Shown: positions 8,890 through 16,143 of the stretch, in pieces | Numbering within the stretch: position 1 is the first letter of the stretch | Layout of the letters: every line of letters begins with the position of its first letter | Assembly (NCBI GenBank): GCA_021323945.1 | Contig: JAJPKA010000002.1 | Location: 186,001-250,000 of the forward strand | Direction of reading: 5' to 3' | DNA: 64,000 nt | Origin: Pseudomonadota bacterium | Lineage (GTDB): Bacteria > Desulfobacterota > Binatia > Binatales > Binataceae | Program-made: the position numbers and the translations under genes | Notes under the pieces: generated by a model | What the model was told of the DNA's origin: nothing | The model's input: only the letters and a program-made list of their open reading frames with translations | Databases searched by the model: none

Positions 8890-10290
8890 ATGCACCTTAT
8901 GTACTTCACCGAACGACCGTACCGATACGTTCCGAACGACGAAGTTATCAAGACGGGATTTTTCGGGATTGAAAACAGGCATTTCGACCCGGTCAAAGGT
9001 GGGCAGCTATTAAACGAGTACCTCGACGAAAAAGTCCTGGCGGAGGAACTCGGCTTCGACGGCGTGATGCTAAACGAGCACCACGATACGGCCTTCTGTA
9101 TGGGCTCGGTGATGGATGTCGAGGCGTCGATCCTCGCCCGGATCACCAAAAAAGTGAAAATCGTGCTGCTCGGCAACCCGTTGCCAATCGTTGGGAATCC
9201 CCTGCGGTTAGCCGAAGAACTCGGCATGATCGACATGATCTCAGGCGGGCGGCTGGTTGCAGGATGGGTTCGTGGTGGAGGTAGCGAGCAGTTTGCGTCC
9301 AACGCCAATCCCGCCTTTAACCGCGAATATTTCAACGAGGCCCACGAGGTTGTCATTCAGGCTTGGACCCGGCCAGGGCCGTTTCGCTACGAAGGTAAGC
9401 ATTTTCACTACCGCTTTATTGACCCTTGGTGCCTGCCCATTCAAAAGCCTCATCCGCCAATCTGGATTCCGGGTTTGTTAAGTCCCGAGACAGTAATGTG
9501 GTGCGCGCAACACCGTTATCCTTATATCGCTCTAGCGACTTTCCTCGAACCGACGGTTGAGTTGTGGGATATCTACCGTGATGCTGCAGCTGCGGAAGGG
9601 TACCAGGTCGGCCCTGAGAATTTCGGCTATCTGCAGAAAGTTTACGTGGCGGAAACCGATGAAAAGGCCCGCGAAATCGCAAAATGGGATATGTTCGGCG
9701 GCGCTGGCATCGGTTACAGCCTCTTTGGTCAACCGCAATGGATGTTTCCGCCTGGATACAATTCAAAAGAGGCCACGCGGAGAATAGCAAGGCAATTCAC
9801 TGACCCCCACGCCGACAAGAAGAGCCCGTGGGCCGGCCTAGCCGACGGAACAACCACCTCGAAGATTGCCGATGCCCAGGTCAAGACCCGCTCTGCGGTT
9901 TGGCAGGATTCTGGTCCAATCGATGTCGAAGCTACCAGAAAGCAGATTTTTGAAGCCTTCCCAGCCGTCGAACGCGCTATGCAGGTAATCTGCGGCACCC
10001 CCGATACGGTCATCCCTAAGTTGCGGACCGTGCTGGAAGTGCTCCGACCCGGCATCTTTGCCTTCTGGCAAAATGACGGCCCGATTTCAAAAGAAGATCG
10101 TCTCAACAACATCCGCCTAATCGCCAAGGAAGTCATGCCCGCGGTGCGGGAGATCGGCCGAGAACTCGGCCTTACCTCTCCTTTCGAGGTAAAGCCAGGA
10201 TCGCGGCCGCTTAAAGGTAATCGGCCGGAATCAGTGGGCTCGCTCGAACCATTGCAACGTCTCAATGGACAGACCACTGCCCACGCCTGA
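8890..10290 (+). CDS. LLM class flavin-dependent oxidoreductase (luciferase-like)
   Basis: A 466-residue TIM-barrel enzyme of the bacterial luciferase superfamily. Typical segments are LAEELGFDGVMLNEHHDT, the barrel strand KVKIVLLGNPLPIVGNP, the SGGRLVAGWVRGGGSEQF block and PIQKPHPPIWIPG. Such enzymes use FMNH2 or F420H2 to oxygenate or reduce aldehydes, alkanes, sulfonates or cyclic ketones. AAGGAGG lies seven bases before the ATG. The C-terminal 100 residues are a less conserved extension. It is one of three LLM genes in the window. Choice of cofactor and substrate is open. Confidence 0.9.
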   Translation: MHLMYFTERPYRYVPNDEVIKTGFFGIENRHFDPVKGGQLLNEYLDEKVLAEELGFDGVMLNEHHDTAFCMGSVMDVEASILARITKKVKIVLLGNPLPIVGNPLRLAEELGMIDMISGGRLVAGWVRGGGSEQFASNANPAFNREYFNEAHEVVIQAWTRPGPFRYEGKHFHYRFIDPWCLPIQKPHPPIWIPGLLSPETVMWCAQHRYPYIALATFLEPTVELWDIYRDAAAAEGYQVGPENFGYLQKVYVAETDEKAREIAKWDMFGGAGIGYSLFGQPQWMFPPGYNSKEATRRIARQFTDPHADKKSPWAGLADGTTTSKIADAQVKTRSAVWQDSGPIDVEATRKQIFEAFPAVERAMQVICGTPDTVIPKLRTVLEVLRPGIFAFWQNDGPISKEDRLNNIRLIAKEVMPAVREIGRELGLTSPFEVKPGSRPLKGNRPESVGSLEPLQRLNGQTTAHA

Positions 10291-10307
10291 AACCTGCTCC
10301 CAAGCCC

Positions 10308-10360
10308 GATAGCTGTTTGCGGGTAGAGCCTTCACTGCCGCTCTACCCGCGGCCGCTATC
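10308..10360. terminator. Bidirectional hairpin terminator between convergent genes
   Basis: A perfect 11-bp stem (10319-10329 GCGGGTAGAGC with 10340-10350) around a 10-nt loop is enclosed by an outer GATAGC/GCTATC pair (10308-10313, 10355-10360). It lies exactly between the convergent LLM and DUF1329 genes. The T-runs are poor, so it is called on stem strength and placement. Confidence 0.7.
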
Positions 10361-11681
10361 GCATTATCTCATTCAGACCGGGGGCGGTGGTGTATCGGAC
10401 CAGATCGTCGTACTCGCGCGGCGCTTCCTCGTTGGTGTAGATCGGATGCGCAGCATCAGGGTCAACAAAGAATGTGGCATGGGTGTTCTTCACGTCCCAG
10501 TACGACCAGACTAAGGCTCCACAGGAGTTGACCGGGCCGATTTGCGGCACATTACAGGTCTTTAAGAACAAGCCCATAAACTTCCAGGGCTGCATCTGAG
10601 CGTCGTAAAGATCCTCCCACAGAGGAGCAGCGAATTGACGGTCGATATAGAGGACTCGCTTGCCGTAACAGTAACCGGACGCATAAGCAGGTAACTTGCT
10701 TACACTGAGAACATCGACATCGCGCAGTTGCCATTTGCCCCAGGATGGCTTCGGCCAGCCGAGCGGCATATCGAAATCCTGCGGAAATCTTCCCTGCGGC
10801 AAGTTGATATCCACCAGGGAAAGCATTTTCTTTTCGCCAACCAGTTCTGCGGTGACCTGCGTCAGATTCGAATCAAATCCCTCGCGTAGTTCTTCCGGAG
10901 TCGCATCCGTATCGTGCGAAGGACTGCACCTTGCGAGGGTGGATATTGGCTGATAGCGGCGCAGCGCGGGAATGAACGCAAATTGATCGTCAGGCTTCGA
11001 GAGATCGGCGTAGGAAATGTACAGATTGGCGGCGTATCGCAGCTGTTCGGGTTCCAGCACCATCAACCACTGAGTGACGAATTTGCCCTCGGAGCCGGGA
11101 ATCGTCGCGGGAATGCCGGGGTCAGTATTGAATGCCAGCTGTCGCTCAACAATCTCGGCCGCGTTGCAGCTAATGCTGCCATAGTGATCGACCATACATC
11201 CGTCGGCATAGGAAATCACCGAGAGATGAGGCATGTAGCGATACCACAGATTTGCCAGAATCTTCCAGCCTTTATGCGGTTCCTGAGGGTTGGGGAATGG
11301 TATCCCGCCTTGGTAATTGTGCAAGGTCAACCCTCCATCCGGCAGCTCCTCTATTTGTACCTGGGCGGCGTATTTCTCCGTTGCCGCCAGGTAATTGTGT
11401 GGCAGCGGGTGAATAACCGTCGGTCCTACCTCCAATGAGACATCACTCGGCATCTTCCATCCGTATTTGCCTTCGAACAAAGCTTGCATCCCTTCGGGCA
11501 TAAACTGTTGATAGCGCTGCCAGTTCTGCATAGTGATGACAGTGCCAGGCGGGATCGGCTCAGCCGCTCTGTCTGGTACGACCTGTGACCCGCCGGCAGA
11601 GGCCTGGGCCAGAACTGATGTAGGTCCCACTAACACAAGCGGGACAACTATCCATCCAAGCAGAGCAATCATTCTACTCAT
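10356..11681 (-). CDS. DUF1329 domain exported protein
   Basis: A 441-residue protein with a signal peptide (about 25 residues, ending ...SVLAQA). The DUF1329 core includes GWKILANLWYRY, QLRYAANLYISYADLSKPD and the hallmark FAFIPALRRYQP. DUF1329 proteins are periplasmic or outer-membrane-associated, have a LolB-like lipid-binding fold, and are often encoded with RND transporters or hydrophobic-compound catabolic genes. Its place inside the LLM/thiolase region fits a role in handling lipophilic substrates at the envelope. It is convergent with the LLM gene, and the two share a hairpin. Confidence 0.85.
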   Translation of the reverse strand: MSRMIALLGWIVVPLVLVGPTSVLAQASAGGSQVVPDRAAEPIPPGTVITMQNWQRYQQFMPEGMQALFEGKYGWKMPSDVSLEVGPTVIHPLPHNYLAATEKYAAQVQIEELPDGGLTLHNYQGGIPFPNPQEPHKGWKILANLWYRYMPHLSVISYADGCMVDHYGSISCNAAEIVERQLAFNTDPGIPATIPGSEGKFVTQWLMVLEPEQLRYAANLYISYADLSKPDDQFAFIPALRRYQPISTLARCSPSHDTDATPEELREGFDSNLTQVTAELVGEKKMLSLVDINLPQGRFPQDFDMPLGWPKPSWGKWQLRDVDVLSVSKLPAYASGYCYGKRVLYIDRQFAAPLWEDLYDAQMQPWKFMGLFLKTCNVPQIGPVNSCGALVWSYWDVKNTHATFFVDPDAAHPIYTNEEAPREYDDLVRYTTAPGLNEIMR

Positions 11682-12074
11682 TCTTTACACCTGAGCAGCC
11701 GACTGGGCTGACGAGAACTCGCTCGGAGCCGCTGACCTCGCCAATAACACCGCTAAACCGGTTGTCGGAATCCATGGATGCGAGAACGGCTACAGAAAGA
11801 TCCAGGCTCGAAGCCCCAGCGGCCAGCTTCCCAAGTCGCATACTAGTGCTCCGTGATACGCAGCGTCAAACTCCAATTAACCATGTGGTGAACAGAAACC
11901 GCCCCTGGTTTTGAATCGGTACGCGAGCCTCGCTTGCTTGATGCCAGACTCTCAAGCATTGGCCGAGTGGGTGAAAATTTGATAGCAAACGAGCTGATTT
12001 AATGCGTTTCCATCTGACACAACATTGCAAGGCAGCGACACGCAAGTGACAGCGATGCGCGGAGGTGTTACCCG
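11682..12074. other. Intergenic between divergent genes
   Basis: About 390 bases upstream of both the DUF1329 gene and the second LLM gene. At 11951-11967 it contains CTCAAGCATTGGCCGAG, closely similar to a segment at 8841-8858 upstream of the first LLM gene. No reading frame or RNA gene is supported. Confidence 0.4.
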
Positions 12075-12923
12075 ATGAAATACGGCGTAGCTATCTTTCC
12101 AACGGATTATGCGATTCGGCCCGACGAATTGGCGCGTGAGGTCGAGCAACGCGGCTTCGAGTCGATCTTCTTTCCCGAACACACCCACATTCCAACCTCC
12201 CGTCGCTCACCCTTTCCGAGGGGCGGTGAGCTGCCGCGGGAGTACTATCACACGATCGATCCCTTCGTTGCGCTGACGATGGCAGCCGCCGCCACGCGGA
12301 AACTTAAGCTGGCGACAGGAATTTGCCTAGTTATCGAGCGCGATCCGATCGTCCTGGCCAAAGAAGTCGCCAGCGTCGACCTGGCGTCCAATGGCCGCTT
12401 CATCTTCGGTATTGGTGGCGGCTGGAACGCCGAGGAAATGGAAAATCATGGCACTAACTTCAAAACCCGTTGGAAGCGCCTGCGCGAAAGCATCGAGGCG
12501 ATGAAGGCTATCTGGGCGAACGAGGTCGCCTCGTACCAAGGTGAGCTGATTCGCTTCGAGCCATCGTGGTGCTGGCCGAAACCGGTTCAGAAGCCGCATC
12601 CGCCGATCCTGCTGGGCAGTCATGGGCCTCGTGCCTTCCAGCGAGTAGTACGATACTGCGACGGCTGGCTGCCCAATTGTGGGCGGGGCGGCGATCTGCC
12701 GGCTCAGGTCGCCGAATTGAGGCGATATGCCGAACAGGCCGGGCGCGATCCTCAAACCATTTCGGTTACCGCCTTTGCTGCGCCCCTCGACCCGCGCGCA
12801 ATCGAATCCTTCGAGAAAGTCGGCATAGAACGTTCGGTTTTTTTCCTGCCAGCTGAGGGCCGCGACAAGGTAATGCCTGTACTCGACCGCTGCGCCAAGC
12901 TGGCGGCCAGCTCAGTGGCATAA
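12075..12923 (+). CDS. LLM class F420-dependent oxidoreductase
   Basis: A 282-residue luciferase-like TIM barrel of the shorter type that commonly uses coenzyme F420. Landmarks are GFESIFFPEHTHIP, KLATGICLVIERDPIVLAKEVAS with the family's conserved loop, and GRFIFGIGGGWNAEEM. A strong GGAGGTG site precedes the ATG. It is followed after 84 bp by the CoA-transferase gene on the same strand. The reaction is probably a hydride transfer to an aldehyde, alcohol or enone; F420 use is inferred from family type. Confidence 0.9.
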   Translation: MKYGVAIFPTDYAIRPDELAREVEQRGFESIFFPEHTHIPTSRRSPFPRGGELPREYYHTIDPFVALTMAAAATRKLKLATGICLVIERDPIVLAKEVASVDLASNGRFIFGIGGGWNAEEMENHGTNFKTRWKRLRESIEAMKAIWANEVASYQGELIRFEPSWCWPKPVQKPHPPILLGSHGPRAFQRVVRYCDGWLPNCGRGGDLPAQVAELRRYAEQAGRDPQTISVTAFAAPLDPRAIESFEKVGIERSVFFLPAEGRDKVMPVLDRCAKLAASSVA

Positions 12924-13007
12924 GCGACTACCAAGGCGCGCCGACGGCAATCGGCCTGAAACATCCGCGTCTATGATTGCAGAGGCTCACGAGCAAGGAT
13001 TGACAGA

Positions 13008-14222
13008 ATGCTGCGGCATTTACTCGATGGCTACAGAGTACTCGACTTCACCCATTTCATAGCGGGTCCAACTGCTACTCGGCTGATGGCAGGGATGGGG
13101 GCCGAGGTGGTGAAGGTGGAACGCGCGCCCCACGGCGACCCTGCCCGAGCGATCGAATTCATCCGCGACAAGCGCAGTGCCTACTTTATCCAGCAGAATC
13201 GCGGGAAGCAGAGTCTCTGCCTCGACTTAAAGAAGCCGGCGGCGATCGAGTTGCTCAAGCGGCTAATCCCCCAATTCGACGTTCTGGTGGAAAACTTCGC
13301 GCCCGGCGTGATCGGCCAGATGGGCCTCGATTATCAGACGGTCAGCTCCCTCAATCCCCGTATCATCATGTGTTCAATTTCGGCATTGGGACAGACTGGA
13401 CCCCTGGCGCACGATCCGGGCTTCGACTTTATCGGTCAGGCCTATGCCGGTATCACCTCGCTGATTGGTGAGGAGGACGGGCCGCCCTATATGCCGATGG
13501 TTGCCATTGGTGATGTAAGCACCGGAGTCCATGCAATGGGCGCAATTGCCTGTGCGCTTTTGTATCGGGAAAAGACCGGCGAAGGGCAATACATCGATGT
13601 CTCGCTGCTCGACTCCTATTTCCACTGTCAGACTGTCGGGGTGGAGCTGTACAGTGCCAGCGGCGGCAAATTCGAAGTCAAACGCTCAGGCCTTCATCAT
13701 CCATTCTTTGCGCCGGCGGGAACCTTCAGGGGGCGCCGCTGGTATATCATTATCCTCGCCTGGCTCGATCAACATTGGCGCGGAGTATGCGAAGCGATGG
13801 GCAAGCCCGAGCTCCTCTCCGATCCACGTTTCGCCGACGTTAACAGCCGGGCGAGGCACCGTGATGAAATCATCCAGCTCATCGAGGAATGGCTGGCCTC
13901 GATGCCTGATGACCAGCGGTCAATTGACGCCCTACGCGCGCGTCACGTACCAGTCGCGCCCGTTCTCTCCGTCGCGGAAGCCATGCATCATCCGCACTTG
14001 GTTGAGCGCGGCACCGTTCGGACCATCACCGACAGACTGCTAGGCGAATTCCAAATTCCCGGATTTCCGCTACGCTTTTCCCGGTTCCCTGAGGAACTCG
14101 AACTCGAGGCGCCCCTTTTGGGTGAACACAACGAAGCCGTGCTAGCCAGATACCTCGGCTATTCGCGAGAAGAGGTCAACCGCCTCACCCAGGAAGGCGT
14201 TCTCTGCAGTGCCGGCTACTAG
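13008..14222 (+). CDS. CaiB/BaiF family (type III) CoA-transferase
   Basis: A 404-residue type III CoA-transferase. The N-terminus LLDGYRVLDFTHFIAGPTATRLMAGMGAEVVKVE is the family signature. The catalytic Asp region is AIGDVSTGVHAMGAIACALLYRE, and the C-terminal domain has PVAPVLSVAEAMHHPHL and APLLGEHN. It would activate a carboxylic acid by CoA exchange before beta-oxidation-like steps carried out by neighbouring genes. The C-terminal 160 residues are closely similar to the truncated gene at the right edge of the window (63519-64000), so two paralogues are present. Confidence 0.93.
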   Translation: MLRHLLDGYRVLDFTHFIAGPTATRLMAGMGAEVVKVERAPHGDPARAIEFIRDKRSAYFIQQNRGKQSLCLDLKKPAAIELLKRLIPQFDVLVENFAPGVIGQMGLDYQTVSSLNPRIIMCSISALGQTGPLAHDPGFDFIGQAYAGITSLIGEEDGPPYMPMVAIGDVSTGVHAMGAIACALLYREKTGEGQYIDVSLLDSYFHCQTVGVELYSASGGKFEVKRSGLHHPFFAPAGTFRGRRWYIIILAWLDQHWRGVCEAMGKPELLSDPRFADVNSRARHRDEIIQLIEEWLASMPDDQRSIDALRARHVPVAPVLSVAEAMHHPHLVERGTVRTITDRLLGEFQIPGFPLRFSRFPEELELEAPLLGEHNEAVLARYLGYSREEVNRLTQEGVLCSAGY

Positions 14223-14395
14223 TGCTGAGGCTCGGCTGCCTGCTGACCGAAAGCCCCGGTTCGCCTCGGTCGGAGTTAGTACCTGAGATTTGGCGCAGAG
14301 ATGCGGTCGATCAGACCGAAGCTCTCGGTCCGCGGCCAATCCTGCTTTTAGCCGCGCTCCTTGGCGGTTTTCCAATCGATATGGAGAGATAACTC

Positions 14396-15235
14396 ATGGC
14401 TTACGATGCGTACAGGCTAGTGACGGTAGAACAGCGGGGCCCAATCGCGTATGCGACCATCAACAACCCTCCGATCAATCTCATTACCCGTAACCTGCTG
14501 GACGAGCTGGTCCAACTTTCAAGGCAGCTGGAGGCGGATGACAGTCTATTGGTCATCGTGCTGAGAAGCGCAAACCCCGATTTCTTCATCGCTCATTTCG
14601 ATGTGGGCGCCATTCTCGAGTTTCCAACTGATAAGCCTGCGTCGCGCGAAGACTATGCCAACGCGTTCTATCACGATATGTGCGAGCGGTTTCGCCTGAT
14701 GGACAAAATCACCATCGCTCAAATCGAGGGCCGCATCGGCGGCGGAGGTTCCGAACTCGCGATGTCCTGCGATATGCGCTTCGGCGTGCGTGGCAAAACC
14801 GTAATCAACCAGATGGAGGTGCCGCTCGGGATTCTTCCCGGCGGGACCGGCACGCAACGGATGCCACGCCTGATTGGTCGCAATCGCGCCATGGAGGTTA
14901 TTGTAGGTGGCATTGACGTCGACGCTGCCCTCGCTGAGAGCTGGGGTTACCTTAACCGCGCCTTCGAGCCTGGTCAGATTGGCCCATACGTGGAATGGCT
15001 TGCACAACGAATCGCATCGTTTCCGCCCGAAGCGGTACGATTGGCCAAGCAAGCCATCAATTCTTATGAGAAACCTCTGGCAGAAGGGCTTCGCGACGAG
15101 AGCTATCTCTTCCAGCAGTTGCTACGCACTCAAAGTGCACGTCAGAGGATGCAACGTTTTCTGACAATTGGCGGCCAGACACGGGAGGGTGAGCTGAAGA
15201 TCCAGGAACTCAGCGCACGGCTCGGTTTGCAGTGA
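14396..15235 (+). CDS. Enoyl-CoA hydratase/isomerase family protein
   Basis: A 279-residue crotonase-fold protein. The oxyanion-hole segments are DFFIAHFDVG and GRIGGGGSELAMSCDMRFG. The two acidic residues typical of hydratases are recognisable in QMEVPLGILPGGTGTQRMPR and in GRNRAMEVIVGG. It would hydrate or isomerise an unsaturated acyl-CoA, next to a CoA-transferase and a thiolase. GGAGAG lies before the ATG. Crotonases include many other reactions, so the exact step is inferred. Confidence 0.88.
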   Translation: MAYDAYRLVTVEQRGPIAYATINNPPINLITRNLLDELVQLSRQLEADDSLLVIVLRSANPDFFIAHFDVGAILEFPTDKPASREDYANAFYHDMCERFRLMDKITIAQIEGRIGGGGSELAMSCDMRFGVRGKTVINQMEVPLGILPGGTGTQRMPRLIGRNRAMEVIVGGIDVDAALAESWGYLNRAFEPGQIGPYVEWLAQRIASFPPEAVRLAKQAINSYEKPLAEGLRDESYLFQQLLRTQSARQRMQRFLTIGGQTREGELKIQELSARLGLQ

Positions 15236-15327
15236 CTCAGCCAGCGCTTCAAATCGCCTTGCGCGTTTGACGGACGGCTGATGATTCGTCCTAATAGCCG
15301 ACGAAGCCAAACGTTGGAGGTAGGTCC

Positions 15328-15858
15328 ATGCCGCGAGTACCGTACGTCGAAAAAGAATCAGCACCACCCGAAATCAAGAAGCTTTACGAAGGGTTCGAGG
15401 CGCAATTTGGTATCCGCTCCGTGCCCAACGTAGCCAAAGCGCTGGCCAACAGCCCGGGGCTTGCTACCAGGGTGTTTCCGTTGGCCAACTACTTCATGAA
15501 TCAGTCACCGCTTGATAAGCGATTACGCGAACTTGCCGTCCTGATGTTGATGAAGCGATGTGAATGCGAGTATGGTTTTGTTCGTCACATCGAGATCGCC
15601 AAACGCGAAGGCATTAGCCAGGAACAGATCGACGAGATCGGTTCGTATCGCACGAGCTCGCGCTTCAGCGACAACGACAAACTCATCCTGCAATATGCCG
15701 AAGAGCTGACCACCAAGGCACAAGTGGACGATGATCTATTCCGAAAAGTGGAGGCGGTCGTTGGTAAAGATAAGATGGTCGATCTGACGGGCGCCATCGC
15801 TTTCTGGAACATGATGGCGCGTAATCTGAATGCGCTCCAGGTGGGACTGGAAGCCTAA
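15328..15858 (+). CDS. Carboxymuconolactone decarboxylase (AhpD-like) family protein
   Basis: A 176-residue all-helical protein with the AhpD/CMD pattern: LRELAVLMLMKRCECEYGFVRHIEIAKREG, with the conserved His and the Glu/Cys cluster, then GISQEQIDEI. Members decarboxylate carboxymuconolactone in aromatic catabolism or act as thiol peroxidase-like proteins. The cysteines here are C-E-C rather than the CxxC of AhpD, so redox activity is doubtful. A GGAGGT site is upstream. It ends the plus-strand catabolic run. Confidence 0.82.
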   Translation: MPRVPYVEKESAPPEIKKLYEGFEAQFGIRSVPNVAKALANSPGLATRVFPLANYFMNQSPLDKRLRELAVLMLMKRCECEYGFVRHIEIAKREGISQEQIDEIGSYRTSSRFSDNDKLILQYAEELTTKAQVDDDLFRKVEAVVGKDKMVDLTGAIAFWNMMARNLNALQVGLEA

Positions 15859-15870
15859 ACAGGGGGGGCC

Positions 15871-15925
15871 TTGAGAGGAACGAAGCGGACGGACGGCTTC
15901 GCCCGACGTCAGCTTCGTTCCTCAG
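15871..15925 (+). terminator. Strong hairpin after the catabolic run
   Basis: A perfect 12-bp inverted repeat, GAGGAACGAAGC (15875-15886) and its complement (15912-15923), encloses a 25-nt loop 17 bases after the stop codon of the preceding gene. There is no T-run, so it may be a 3'-end stabiliser or attenuator rather than an intrinsic terminator. Confidence 0.5.
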
Positions 15926-16078
15926 CGGTGCTGCGGCGCAGTTTGCTGAGCAGTTAGCAGAGCCACTTTGCGCCTGGAGTTGGCTCCGTGAACCCGCGCC
16001 AAATCGCCTTTGGTAGCCGCGAACGGTCTCGTTCAAAAGTTGCATCCTGGTGTTTTTTCCGGCTGGCTAGACACTCCT

Positions 16079-16100
16079 AGTTTGTTTAGAATAACAAACT
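16079..16100. promoter_or_regulatory. AT-rich palindrome, candidate operator
   Basis: AGTTTGTT, six bases, then AACAAACT forms a perfect 8-bp inverted repeat, 43 bp upstream of the large ATPase gene. It is followed by a TATATAAA-like element, all in an AT-rich island within G+C-rich DNA. This is typical of a repressor or activator half-site pair; the regulator is not identified. Confidence 0.4.
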
Positions 16101-16143
16101 GTTAGTTATATAAAACCCGAAACGTGGACAAGAAGGCTCTGTC

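Noticed and set aside
10914-11438. 174-codon frame antisense to the DUF1329 gene
   Set aside because: Shadow of a better-supported gene with a signal peptide and conserved blocks.
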